Shown: positions 54,916 through 63,855 of the stretch, one piece after another
How positions within the stretch are numbered: the stretch's first letter is position 1
Layout of the letters: the number at the start of each line of letters is the position of its first letter
From: Clostridium paraputrificum
Lineage (GTDB): Bacteria > Bacillota > Clostridia > Clostridiales > Clostridiaceae
NCBI RefSeq assembly: GCF_900447045.1
Contig: NZ_UAWH01000018.1
Coordinates: 156,568 to 220,567 of the forward strand
Reading direction: 5' to 3'
Length of the DNA: 64,000 nt
Notes under the pieces: model-generated
Told to the model about the DNA's origin: nothing
Seen by the model: only the letters and a program-made list of their open reading frames with translations
Databases searched by the model: none
Translations under genes and position numbers: made by a program

Positions 54916-54983
54916 TTGAATATGAACAGAGTAGTTTTTAAAATATAAATTGTATACAGTATTTACCAAAGTGTCTGGTAAAT
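54916..54983 (+). promoter_or_regulatory. Promoter and palindromic operator of the secreted hydrolase gene
   Basis: TTGAAT (54916-54921), a 17-bp spacer, TAAAAT (54939-54944). Downstream of the start, ATTTACCA (54961-54968) and TGGTAAAT (54976-54983) form a perfect 8-bp inverted repeat with a 7-bp spacer. It is a candidate repressor site or RNA hairpin; the regulator is not identified. Confidence 0.5.
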
Positions 54984-55016
54984 AAAAATACTAAAGGTAT
55001 AAAGGGGGAATATGCT

Positions 55017-57911
55017 ATGCATATTAAAAAAAGAATTAAAAGGATGGCAGCCTTTGTAGTATTCTTAGGAATACTATTTACACTAATGCCATGTAAACTA
55101 ACTAGTGCTTCTGCTTCGGGAGTACCTGGAAAACCAACATTGTCATCTGATCAGTATGGAGTTGATTATGATGGTGACTATAACATTACAATGAACATGT
55201 ATTATGGGAATAATGCAACAAGCTATAAGCTTTATGAGAGGTATGGAATTAATGGAGAGTATAAGGTTATCTCAGAAGGTGAGTTAACAGATGGTACACC
55301 TGCAGTTCAATCAAAGGTTATAGAGGTAAGAGGTAGACAAAATATAGGTATTTACAGTTACTATGCAGAGTTTATAAATAGTTATGGAAGTGCTTGTAGT
55401 GATGTACTTGAGGTAAGAGTAGGAAAAGATGGGGATGCTAAGATTATTATAGATAAAGTTGATAATGAAGGCATTCAATATCAAACTACAATTGCTCAAT
55501 GTAAAGAAAGTTATAAGATAACTAACAGAAAAAATACTTCATCAAAATTTAGTGTTATTTCAAGTAATACTTCTGTTGTAAAAGCTTCAATTAAAGATGG
55601 TAATACTTTAGTAGTTGAAGGAGTATCAGCAGGAAGATCAGGAATTAAAATTGTAGATGAATCTACTGGTGATATAAGACAAATTGGTTTTAGAGTAAAG
55701 AATTCTGATGGATCTTTACCTGGTATGCCAGATTATTTATCAATTGGACAAGTATCAGAGGATACTGATAATGATTTGAACTTTTGGAAAGATACAAGTA
55801 ATAATGATACTAATAAACGTTGCGACATAAGATATATTTATGTTAATGGAGGACCATTTGGTGGATGGAGAAGTTGGACAACAGAAGATGGAGATAGAGT
55901 AAAAAGCTACATTCGTGAAAGTTTAAAGCTTGGTATGATACCATTCTTTGTTTATTACAATATACCAGATAGTGGTGAAAGCTATGAATTAGATTTAAAG
56001 CATATAAATGACAAAGCATATATGGAAGGATATTATAAAGATTTGAAATTCTTTTTAGATATTTGTAATGAGTATGCAGGTGACGAGACTGTTGGGATGA
56101 TTTTTGAACCAGACTTTTTAGGTTATATGATGCAACAGAATAAGAAAGATCCATCAACAATAAGTGCACTAGTAGATACAGCATACACTTCAGGAGTCCT
56201 TGAAAAAGGAAAAGATCCGACATTTGAAAATTCAGTTAAGGGATTAGTAGAATCTATAAACTATACAGTAAGAAAAGAGTATAAGAATTCATATTTTGGA
56301 TGGCAATTTAATATTTGGTCTTATGATAGTACAGAAATACCTAATCAAGGACTACTTCATAAAACAGAGTTTATTGGCTGGGATAATGGTAGACAGTTTA
56401 TAAAACAAGTTGCTCAAGAAACTGCAGATTACTATAAATCAGCTGGAATTACTTCATATGATGCTGACTTTATATCTATTGATAAATATGGACTAGATGG
56501 TGCATATGAAGACAACGCAGCAACAAATCCTGAAGGGTCAAAATGGTTGTGGAATGCAGATATATGGAATAACTATTTGCTATATACCAAAACTTTGCAT
56601 GAAGTCACAGAAAAACCAGTTATTCTATGGCAAATTCCAGTAGGGCACTTAAATAGTAGTGAAGAGCCTAACCCATATAATGGAGGCAAATTTGATGATT
56701 TAACCAACGCTGTAGGAAACTATGAAGACTCTGCACCAACTTATTTCTTTGGAGATACTTTTAATGCTAGTTCTGATGCAAGAAAAGAATATTTTAGTAA
56801 AAACCTTGCTAATGATTCAAAAATAAAGGTAGAAGGAAATAAAATTACTTGGGGAGGGCATATGGAAGAGACAAAGGATGCTGGTGTTGTATCAATCTTA
56901 TTTGGTGCTGGCGTTAATGCAAGTACTGATGCAGTGGGATCACCAGCCCCAGATAATTATTGGTGGATTACAAAAGCACAAAGATATTTAAAAAATCCTT
57001 TAAGTCTTGATATTACAATAAATCCACCAGCACCTTCTGATGAAAAGCCATTAAGTCCTGAAATATCTTCATCATCATTGGAGAGTAATGGCAATTATAC
57101 TTTAAATATTAAAATTCCATCAAACTCTAAAGCTAAAGAGTACAAGCTATATGAAAATGGTAAGGTTATAAAGAATGGCTCTGTTGCTACTTCTGAAACA
57201 ACAGTAAGACATGAAATATTAAATAAACCAACTGGAACTTATATGTATCAGGTTGAACTTATTAATGGAAGTGCATCTAGTACAAGTCAAATTATAACAG
57301 TAAAAGTAAGTAATAATGTGGTTCCACCTATAGATGTTCCACTAAAAGCTACATTAACAGTTGATAAAAGTTCTAATGATGGTAATTATAACTTAGCTAT
57401 TTCTATACCCGAAAAGTCTAATGCTATTTCCTACAATTTGTATGAAGATGACAAAATTATAAAAACAGGAGATGTTTCAATTCTTCCACAAGTAATTAAT
57501 GTTAATTTTACTAATAAGATTAAGGGCACATATGTTTATAGAGTGGATTTAATTAATAAAGATGCTACAACTAAGAGTGATACTATAACTGTAAGTTGTA
57601 ATCCTACAGTAGTTGAAAATGGAATAAAGGTTGAATATGCTACAACAGCTGACTGGGGAACAGGTGCAAACTTCCAAATTACTATATTTAATAATACAGA
57701 CATGGATTTAGTAAATTGGACTTTATGCTTTGATTTTGATAAAAAAATAAATTCACTTCCAGATGTTAATTTCACACAGAATGGAAGTACTTATACTATA
57801 ACACCAAAATCATGGAATAATGTTATACCTAAGGGTGGAAAGCTTGTTTTGTTTGGTGGATGTGAAGGTAACGTAAATAACTTAAATATATATAATGTAA
57901 AAGTAAATTAG
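55017..57911 (+). CDS. Secreted multidomain putative glycoside hydrolase with CBM2
   Basis: This 964-residue protein has a signal peptide (1-33, cleavage after 'ASA'). Domains in order: an FN3-like module as found in clostridial chitinases (about 36-140, 'GDYNITMNMYYGNNATSYKLYE'); a Big-2-like Ig domain (150-230); a catalytic-looking barrel (about 235-670) with 'IRYIYVNGGPFGGW', 'PFFVYYNIPDS', 'VGMIFEPDFLGYMMQ', 'YFGWQFNIWSYD', 'ADFISIDKYGLDG' and 'KPVILWQIPVGH'; two more FN3-like modules (about 685-770 and 780-865); and a C-terminal CBM2 (about 870-964, 'ATTADWGTGANFQITIFNNTDMDLVNWTL'). Probably acts on chitin, cellulose or related polysaccharide. I cannot place the barrel in a numbered family; Glu/Asp of 'FEPDF' are candidate catalytic residues. 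Confidence 0.75.
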   Translation: MHIKKRIKRMAAFVVFLGILFTLMPCKLTSASASGVPGKPTLSSDQYGVDYDGDYNITMNMYYGNNATSYKLYERYGINGEYKVISEGELTDGTPAVQSKVIEVRGRQNIGIYSYYAEFINSYGSACSDVLEVRVGKDGDAKIIIDKVDNEGIQYQTTIAQCKESYKITNRKNTSSKFSVISSNTSVVKASIKDGNTLVVEGVSAGRSGIKIVDESTGDIRQIGFRVKNSDGSLPGMPDYLSIGQVSEDTDNDLNFWKDTSNNDTNKRCDIRYIYVNGGPFGGWRSWTTEDGDRVKSYIRESLKLGMIPFFVYYNIPDSGESYELDLKHINDKAYMEGYYKDLKFFLDICNEYAGDETVGMIFEPDFLGYMMQQNKKDPSTISALVDTAYTSGVLEKGKDPTFENSVKGLVESINYTVRKEYKNSYFGWQFNIWSYDSTEIPNQGLLHKTEFIGWDNGRQFIKQVAQETADYYKSAGITSYDADFISIDKYGLDGAYEDNAATNPEGSKWLWNADIWNNYLLYTKTLHEVTEKPVILWQIPVGHLNSSEEPNPYNGGKFDDLTNAVGNYEDSAPTYFFGDTFNASSDARKEYFSKNLANDSKIKVEGNKITWGGHMEETKDAGVVSILFGAGVNASTDAVGSPAPDNYWWITKAQRYLKNPLSLDITINPPAPSDEKPLSPEISSSSLESNGNYTLNIKIPSNSKAKEYKLYENGKVIKNGSVATSETTVRHEILNKPTGTYMYQVELINGSASSTSQIITVKVSNNVVPPIDVPLKATLTVDKSSNDGNYNLAISIPEKSNAISYNLYEDDKIIKTGDVSILPQVINVNFTNKIKGTYVYRVDLINKDATTKSDTITVSCNPTVVENGIKVEYATTADWGTGANFQITIFNNTDMDLVNWTLCFDFDKKINSLPDVNFTQNGSTYTITPKSWNNVIPKGGKLVLFGGCEGNVNNLNIYNVKVN

Positions 57912-57913
57912 GA

Positions 57914-57956
57914 AAAGAGCTTATACTAAAGTGTGATTTAGTATAAGCTCTTTTTA
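57914..57956 (+). terminator. Terminator of the secreted hydrolase gene
   Basis: AAAGAGCTTATACTAA and TTAGTATAAGCTCTTT form a perfect 16-bp stem with an 8-nt loop, then TTT. It is among the strongest hairpins of the window. Confidence 0.95.
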
Positions 57957-57959
57957 TTA

Positions 57960-58267
57960 TTTAACAATATTTTTTGATAACCTTAATAAGAGCAATTTTA
58001 CCAAGTGATTTTTAAGTGAGAAATCTTGAAGTTGTTGATATTACAGTGATAGGAGGTGAAAGAAGAAAAACTATACCTAATGTTCATTTACCTGGTAAAA
58101 AAATGTGAATCTTGAATTAATAAGTGATTAGGGGGATAATAGATTTATTGAATGGCTTATTTCCAATGGATTAACATTAACATGAGATGTATTTAAATAA
58201 GGTAAATTATATTTGAAAATATAAAGATATATAGAATAAGATAGCATGTCCTTATCTATCATAAAAG
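57960..58267. pseudogene. Gene-poor stretch with a possible decayed gene
   Basis: At 58016-58108 a 30-codon frame (VRNLEVVDITVIGGERRKTIPNVHLP...) looks coding in composition but stops after 'GKKM'. The next 150 bp has further short frames with stops, such as '...IDLLNGLFPMD'. I read it as remains of a lost gene. TTTACC-T-GGTAAA at 58087-58099 resembles the arms of the palindrome at 54.96 kb. Nothing else is seen. Confidence 0.3.
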
Positions 58268-58294
58268 AAAAACCTAGAAAGCTGGTTTTTTCTT
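58268..58294 (-). terminator. Terminator of the minus-strand HD gene
   Basis: On the minus strand AAAAACCAG pairs with CTAGGTTTTT (one bulge), followed by CTTTTAT. It lies 50 bp after the HD gene. Confidence 0.65.
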
Positions 58295-58343
58295 TGTGAA
58301 GCAATATAACCAATAAATTAGTTAAAGAGAGCAAGCTGCATAT

Positions 58344-58844
58344 TTAAGATATCAATTTAGTTTTAAGAAAATTATGTAATAAATCTTTGCCAGTTCTAGT
58401 TTTTATAATTTCTTTCATTCTATCCAAACCAATCTCATAATATCCTTCTTCAAAAACATTAATCATAAGATCAGCCTCAACTAAAATTTGAAAATCCATT
58501 CTATCAATTTTTTCATAGCTATGATGCATTTTTATTAAATATAGTATTCTATGAATTGCTTTTTCTTCATACCCAGCATTTTTTAAGAACTCACGAGCTA
58601 ATAGGGGAGCTTCTTTTCTTTGAAGTTCTTGGCTTGCATCTCCATATTTTTCTTTGCAAATTTTTATCCCTATATCATGTAATATAGCTGAGGCATGTAG
58701 TACTAGTTTTTCTTTTTCTGAAAGACCTTCACAGTCTGCAATGGTTTTTGCTAGAGCATAGACTTTTAAAATGTGATTGCTTCTACGGTTATGACCTTCT
58801 TCAAAATTAAGTGCTGAAAGCATAAGTTTAGATTCTTTGTTCAT
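58344..58844 (-). CDS. HD-domain phosphohydrolase-like protein
   Basis: This 166-residue protein has metal-site motifs His27-type 'HILKVYALAK' and 'SAILHDIGIKICKEKYG' (the HD pair), with 'KMHHSYEKID' and 'LVEADLMIN' further on. This is a compact HD domain of the kind that hydrolyses phosphomonoesters or nucleotides. AGGAGAAG precedes the ATG at 58844. The substrate is unknown. A second HD protein starts divergently 142 bp away, but the two are not close in sequence. Confidence 0.85.
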   Translation of the reverse strand: MNKESKLMLSALNFEEGHNRRSNHILKVYALAKTIADCEGLSEKEKLVLHASAILHDIGIKICKEKYGDASQELQRKEAPLLAREFLKNAGYEEKAIHRILYLIKMHHSYEKIDRMDFQILVEADLMINVFEEGYYEIGLDRMKEIIKTRTGKDLLHNFLKTKLIS

Positions 58845-58986
58845 ATGTCTTCTCCTATTTATAAAATGAATTTAATTGGATTAATTATAATACAATGATG
58901 GATAATATTCAACAAATAGTAAATTATTGTATTATAAAATTTAAATGCTAAAATTATATATATACAAAGTTTTAGGAGGGAAAGTA

Positions 58987-59565
58987 ATGAACACAATTTC
59001 TAGAGAAGAAGGATTAAATTTATTAAAGAAATATAATAAGGAACCTTTTCATATATTACATGGATTAACTGTTGAAGGGGTAATGAGATACTTTGCAAAA
59101 GAACTAGGATATGGGGAAGAGGAAGACTTTTGGGCAATGGCAGGACTTTTGCATGATATAGATTTTGAGATGTATCCAGATGAACATTGTATTAAAGCCC
59201 CTGAACTATTAAAGAATGAAGGGGGAAGTGATGAGTTAATACATGCTGTATGTAGTCATGGCTATGGAATTACAGTTGATATAAAGCCTGAGCATCAAAT
59301 GGAAAAAGTTCTTTTTGCAACTGATGAATTAACAGGGCTAATTGGTGCAACAGCAAGAATGAGGCCATCAAAGAGTGTTATGGATATGGAAGTATCAAGC
59401 TTAAAGAAGAAATTTAAGGATAAGAAATTTGCGGCTGGTTGTTCAAGGGATGTTATAAGACAAGGTGCTGAAATGTTGGGATGGGACTTAGAGAAGCTTA
59501 TGGAAATGACAATTATTGCTATGAGATCTTGTGAAGGAAGAGTTAATGAAGAAATTACAGTGTAG
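58987..59565 (+). CDS. HDIG-type HD-domain protein
   Basis: The product is 192 residues from ATG 58987, behind TTAGGAGGG; the frame's earlier ATG at 58945 has no ribosome site. The motifs 'FHILHGLTVEGVMRYFAKEL' and 'MAGLLHDIDFEMYPDEHCIKAPELL' give the HD metal site, then 'HAVCSHGYG' and 'VLFATDELTGLI'. This 'LLHDIDFE...P..H' subgroup is widespread in Clostridia, where it is annotated as hydrolase without a known substrate. It is monocistronic with a terminator. Confidence 0.88.
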   Translation: MNTISREEGLNLLKKYNKEPFHILHGLTVEGVMRYFAKELGYGEEEDFWAMAGLLHDIDFEMYPDEHCIKAPELLKNEGGSDELIHAVCSHGYGITVDIKPEHQMEKVLFATDELTGLIGATARMRPSKSVMDMEVSSLKKKFKDKKFAAGCSRDVIRQGAEMLGWDLEKLMEMTIIAMRSCEGRVNEEITV

Positions 59566-59636
59566 TATGAAAGAAAGAGAATTAATTGGATGATGAATGT
59601 ATACAAAAGGTGTTAGAACTTGAAAATTTAAAATAG

Positions 59637-59678
59637 TAAAAAGGACTATGTAATTAAATATTCATAGTCCTTTTTTGT
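59637..59678 (+). terminator. Terminator after HD gene
   Basis: AAAAGGACTATG and CATAGTCCTTTT form a 12-bp stem with a 12-nt A+T loop and T tract. Confidence 0.9.
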
Positions 59679-59830
59679 GTAATTATTGCTTTCGTATATA
59701 TTAATTAAGAAGTATAGGAAGGTAGAAATATGAATATTTTTAAAATTATATATATAAAATATTACAAAAATGTTGATAAATGTAAGGCTAAAGTTATAAT
59801 ATATTATATAGTTGATTTAGGAGGCATAAT

Positions 59831-61954
59831 ATGCTTAATAGTTTTGTTAATAAGAGTTATGTTACTTCAACAGAGATTGAGGAATTATTAAAGAGTTCTA
59901 TTGATAAATATGATGAGTGCATATGGATTAAAAATATAAATGGTAAATATCTTTATGTTAATAATAGTTTTTGTGATGTTATAGGACTAGAAAAAGAGTA
60001 TTTACTAGAAAATAATTGCAAAGAAATATTTGATAGAAGATGTTATAAGATTGATATGGAAAATGACAGAGGGGTAATTAAAAATAAGAAATATAGTATT
60101 ATAAATGAGTATCTGTGTATAAATGGCAAAGAGTGTTTGCTGCATGTTCACAAGATTCCTATAATTGATAATGATGATAAATGCTTATCATTAATTGCAA
60201 TAGCAAAACAGTTAGATAGTAATAAGCTTACTGATGAGAAATATTTGGATTATGGCGACTTTACAGCTATTATTACAGAAAATAGAGAGAAGATTAACTT
60301 AAATAACTATAATGATGTATTAAGTTATATAGAAGAAGTTAATGATAATGAATCTGTTTTTGGTGTTAGTGTATGGATACTTAAAGATAAGTCAAAACTT
60401 AATAAGATGGTGGGGGTTGGTGTATTAGATAAATTTTTATATGATTATGAAGTAAACTTATCTAGGCAGGATATTCATTATTTAAAGAGTGTTAATTCAG
60501 ATTTGTTACTACCTAAATACAGGGAAATTATAGCGGACTTTTACAGAAAAAATAAACTTGATAAAATTTATGATAAGCTATTTAAGGATACAGACAAATT
60601 AGTTATTCCTATACTAGCAGACAACAATTTATTAGGAATCATAAATTTATTTTGTAATATGGAAACTTATACAAAGAAAACTGAAAAGTATTTAAAAAGT
60701 GTAGCTAGTAGAATTGCCTATAGAATTCAAAATATAAAGTTATCAAAAGTAATAGCAGAACAGTTTTCTAAAAAAGTGAAAATAGAAAATGATCTAAATA
60801 TTTTTTTGAAACTTTCAACTGACTTATGTATTATATTAGATTTAAAAGGAAATATAAAGAAAGTTAGTTCTAATGCAATAGAACTTTTAGGGTGGTCAAA
60901 AGAAGAACTATCTAAGATGACAATTGATAATATTACGGAGTTAACAGAGCGAAGTATAAATTTAAATGAAATTTATATGAATCATAGTCATAAATGCTAT
61001 GGAGGTATATTTAAGCTTAGATGTAAAAATGGATTTTTAAAAGTTATGGAATGGTATTATTATCATGAATCAGCTACTGATCAGATATACATAATTGGAA
61101 GAGAGATAAGCTTTGTTTTTAGATTAGAGGAGGAACTAAAAGATATTGAAAATAAACTGAAGGAGGAGGTTTATAAATCAAAATTTATATCTAATATTTC
61201 TCATGAATTTAGAACTCCAATTAACATAATACTTTCAACGATACAGCTCTTAGAATTATATGAAGGAGATAATAAAAATAGTCAAAGATATAGATATCTT
61301 TCTACTGTTAAAAATAATGGATATAGATTATTACGCCTTATAAATAATTTAATTGATTTAAATAATATTAAAAGTAAAAAAATTAAGCTTAATAAAGAAA
61401 TTATAAATATTGTTTCATTTATAGAAGACATAGTTGATTCTATAGTTGATTATGTTGCTAGGATGAAGAGAAGAATTATATTTGATACTGATGAAGAGGA
61501 AGTTTTTTTATCTATAGATATTAAAAGAATAGAAAAAGTAATTTTAAACCTTATTTCAAATGCTATTAAGTTTACTGATGAGAATGGAAATATAGAGGTT
61601 TATATAGAAACAGATTGGGAAGAAAGTAAAGTATATATATATGTAAAAGATGATGGTATAGGTATTTCAGAGAAAAATATAAAGAAAATTTTTAAAATAT
61701 TTAAACAAGTAGATAATACATTTTCAAGAAGAGTAGAGGGAAGTGGAATAGGACTTTCTTTAATAAAAGCATTTGTTGAAATGCATGGTGGAGAAATATT
61801 ATTAGAAAGTAAATTAGGGGTTGGGTCTAAGTTTGGCTTTTACTTACCTATAGATAGAATTGGGCCAAAAGAAATAGTATATAATATAGAAAAAAATTGG
61901 GATTCATCATTTAAAAGTGCTGAGATTGAGTTTTCTGATATATATGAAATTTAG
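59831..61954 (+). CDS. Orphan PAS/GAF sensor histidine kinase (paralogue 3)
   Basis: This 707-residue protein starts at ATG 59831, behind TTAGGAGG. There is no membrane helix. PAS 1 lies at about 20-130 ('ECIWIKNINGKYLYVNNSFCDVIGLEKEYL'), a GAF-like region at about 155-305 and PAS 2 at about 325-440 ('LIILDLKGNIKKVSSNAIELLGWSKEEL'-like). HisKA carries His458 in 'NISHEFRTP'. HATPase_c has 'EKVILNLISNAIKFT', 'DDGIGISEKNIKKIF' and 'GSGIGLSLIKAFVEMHGG'. The tail 'SAEIEFSDIYEI' again carries the shared motif. There is no response regulator nearby. A 120-residue gene follows 27 bp later and is probably cotranscribed. Confidence 0.85.
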   Translation: MLNSFVNKSYVTSTEIEELLKSSIDKYDECIWIKNINGKYLYVNNSFCDVIGLEKEYLLENNCKEIFDRRCYKIDMENDRGVIKNKKYSIINEYLCINGKECLLHVHKIPIIDNDDKCLSLIAIAKQLDSNKLTDEKYLDYGDFTAIITENREKINLNNYNDVLSYIEEVNDNESVFGVSVWILKDKSKLNKMVGVGVLDKFLYDYEVNLSRQDIHYLKSVNSDLLLPKYREIIADFYRKNKLDKIYDKLFKDTDKLVIPILADNNLLGIINLFCNMETYTKKTEKYLKSVASRIAYRIQNIKLSKVIAEQFSKKVKIENDLNIFLKLSTDLCIILDLKGNIKKVSSNAIELLGWSKEELSKMTIDNITELTERSINLNEIYMNHSHKCYGGIFKLRCKNGFLKVMEWYYYHESATDQIYIIGREISFVFRLEEELKDIENKLKEEVYKSKFISNISHEFRTPINIILSTIQLLELYEGDNKNSQRYRYLSTVKNNGYRLLRLINNLIDLNNIKSKKIKLNKEIINIVSFIEDIVDSIVDYVARMKRRIIFDTDEEEVFLSIDIKRIEKVILNLISNAIKFTDENGNIEVYIETDWEESKVYIYVKDDGIGISEKNIKKIFKIFKQVDNTFSRRVEGSGIGLSLIKAFVEMHGGEILLESKLGVGSKFGFYLPIDRIGPKEIVYNIEKNWDSSFKSAEIEFSDIYEI

Positions 61955-61981
61955 TTTATAAAAAAGATAAGAGGTGTAATT

Positions 61982-62344
61982 GTGAAGGGATGGGTAAATT
62001 TAAACTTAAATGAGATAAAGTTTGCATGTAATAGTAAATATAGCAAAGTTAACTTTAGTTGTATGTCATTTTATGAGCAGATTCGGTTTATTTTACAAAT
62101 GTTAAAATATTATGGGTTTAGCAGTTTTTCAGTAGAAGATGTAAATACAATGTACCAATTGATAAATGTAAATTCTATTGAAAATACTAATGAGGTAGGA
62201 GATATACTAACTAAGCTTAATACCGATGATATTGAGACAAAACTATATGAAGATATATTGTTATATGGATATAAGAGAGAATATATTGAAGATAGTAATA
62301 TATATTTTGGTAGAAGGTTAAATTATAAAGAAAGAAATGACTAG
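61982..62344 (+). CDS. Hypothetical protein cotranscribed with kinase 3
   Basis: The product is 120 residues from GTG 61982, 6 bp after AGAGGTG. It is soluble and mixed alpha/beta with three to four cysteines in the first half (FACNSKYSKVNFSCMSFYEQIRFILQMLKYYGFSSFSVEDVNTMYQLI). No HTH, receiver or HPt signature is visible. Its place behind an orphan kinase suggests a modulator of that kinase, but this is only positional evidence. Confidence 0.6.
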   Translation: MKGWVNLNLNEIKFACNSKYSKVNFSCMSFYEQIRFILQMLKYYGFSSFSVEDVNTMYQLINVNSIENTNEVGDILTKLNTDDIETKLYEDILLYGYKREYIEDSNIYFGRRLNYKERND

Positions 62345-62380
62345 AGTATTAAGGCGATAAAGAAAAAGTTTAATTTATAG

Positions 62381-62416
62381 AAAGGTGCAAAAGTAAATCT
62401 TGCATCTTATTTTTAT
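62381..62416 (+). terminator. Terminator after kinase 3 operon
   Basis: AAGGTGCAA and TTGCATCTT (one G-T pair), 9-bp stem, then ATTTTTATG. Confidence 0.75.
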
Positions 62417-62501
62417 GAAAAAGTATATTAATATTGATAAACACAGAAAATTTGTATAACATGTAATTGTAAACATAAATATTAGTATTAGGAGGGGGAT
62501 T

Positions 62502-63593
62502 ATGGGAATAGGAATAAGTATTTATCCACTATTAAGTTCAAAAGAGGATAACATAAATTACATAAAAAAAGCTTATGATTTAGGTTATTCAAGAATTTTT
62601 ACATCAATGCTTGAGGTGGATTCTGAAAAGGAAAAGGCACTTAAACAAATAGAGTGTTATAGAGAAATAATGAATTATGCTAAAAACTTAGGAATGAGAG
62701 TGTTTATAGATATAAATCCTCAGGTTCTTAAGAATATTGGAGTAGATCCAACTGACTTGAAGTTTTTCCTTGACTTGGGTGTTACAGGAATAAGGTTAGA
62801 TGGAATATTTAATGGAATTCATGAAATGATGATGACATATAATGAGTATAATTTAGATATAGAAATAAATGGTTCCTTAAATACATCCTATGCAAATAAT
62901 ATAGTTGATTTTGGATGCAAGAAAGAGAAGCTAGTTGTATGCCATAATTTCTATCCTGAAGAGTATACAGGTCTTTCTTTAGAGTTTTTTAATAGCTGTA
63001 TGGAGAGACATAAATCATTAGGATTAAAGACTGCAGCTTTTGTAAATGGAACTAAGGGGGGCAAGATGGGACCTTGGCCTACTAATGATGGTCTTCCAAC
63101 ATTAGAAAAACACAGATATAAAGATATAGTAGCTCAAGCAGATGAATTATTTGCCTTAGGTGTTGATGATGTAATAATAGGAAATGCTTTTGCTACCAAT
63201 GAAGAGTTAGAAGCTTTGGCAAATCTAGATAAAGATATAATTAATCTTAAGTTTAAAGCATCAAAGAAATTAACAGAAGTGGAAAAAAGTTTCTTTAATA
63301 AGGTTCTTAATGATAGACATGAAAGTAGTGAGCAAATAATAAGATATTCAATGGGAAGAGTAGAGTTTAAGAATACATCTATTCCAAGTGATAATACTGG
63401 AAACAAGGTGGTTAAAAGAGGTACTGTTCTTATAAATAATGATGAATATCTAAATTATAAAGGTGAATTAATAATTGCAAGAGAAGAATTAAAAATAGAT
63501 AATAGAAGAAGTGTAATAGGTTCTATTGAAGAGGATTATTTAGATTTATTAGATTACATTAAGTATGGCAAAAAGTTCATTATTGAAGATTAA
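62502..63593 (+). CDS. mupG: MupG-family 6-phospho-N-acetylmuramidase (DUF871)
   Basis: This 363-residue protein has an N-terminal TIM barrel (1-240: 'GIGISIYPLLSSKEDNINYIKKAYDLGYSRIFTSM', 'VFIDINPQVLKNIG', 'GVTGIRLDG', 'EINGSLNT', 'CHNFYPEEYTGLS', 'NGTKGGKMGPWPTNDGLPTLEKHR') and a C-terminal cyclophilin-like domain (about 245-363). MupG (GH170) cleaves MurNAc-6-phosphate-GlcNAc during peptidoglycan recycling. GGAGGGGG precedes the ATG. No murP or murQ gene is adjacent, so its PTS partner must lie elsewhere. Confidence 0.9.
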   Translation: MGIGISIYPLLSSKEDNINYIKKAYDLGYSRIFTSMLEVDSEKEKALKQIECYREIMNYAKNLGMRVFIDINPQVLKNIGVDPTDLKFFLDLGVTGIRLDGIFNGIHEMMMTYNEYNLDIEINGSLNTSYANNIVDFGCKKEKLVVCHNFYPEEYTGLSLEFFNSCMERHKSLGLKTAAFVNGTKGGKMGPWPTNDGLPTLEKHRYKDIVAQADELFALGVDDVIIGNAFATNEELEALANLDKDIINLKFKASKKLTEVEKSFFNKVLNDRHESSEQIIRYSMGRVEFKNTSIPSDNTGNKVVKRGTVLINNDEYLNYKGELIIAREELKIDNRRSVIGSIEEDYLDLLDYIKYGKKFIIED

Positions 63594-63597
63594 AATA

Positions 63598-63630
63598 AAA
63601 GGACTAACGATAGTTAGTTCCTCTTTTATT
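63598..63630 (+). terminator. Terminator after mupG
   Basis: AAAGGACTAAC and GTTAGTTCCTCTTTT form an 8-bp core stem (GGACTAAC / GTTAGTTCC) with a short loop and T tract. Confidence 0.8.
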
Positions 63631-63855
63631 ATGGATAAATATATTAAAATATATGTAATAATAATGGAAGAGAGATATAAAATTACCAAACATAAATCGG
63701 TAAAAAGGTTAATATAATGTAAACAAAGCGCAGAAATGATTCATAAAATGTTAAAAAATATATACTAAGAGAATAAATATGGATATCTATATAAATGTAT
63801 ATATATGCTAAAATATGAAATATAAAATCTTTTAAAATAAATAAGGAGAAGTATT

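Noticed and set aside
58087..58099. TTTACC-T-GGTAAA as an operator
   Set aside because: No promoter or gene start lies near it; it is mentioned only as similar to the palindrome at 54961-54983.
59730..59891. 53-codon frame (MNIFKIIYIKYY...) overlapping the start of kinase 3
   Set aside because: It has a weak GGAAGG site, but much of it is A+T low-complexity and its second half only reads the kinase ribosome site and first codons in another frame. A coupling leader is possible but not supported.
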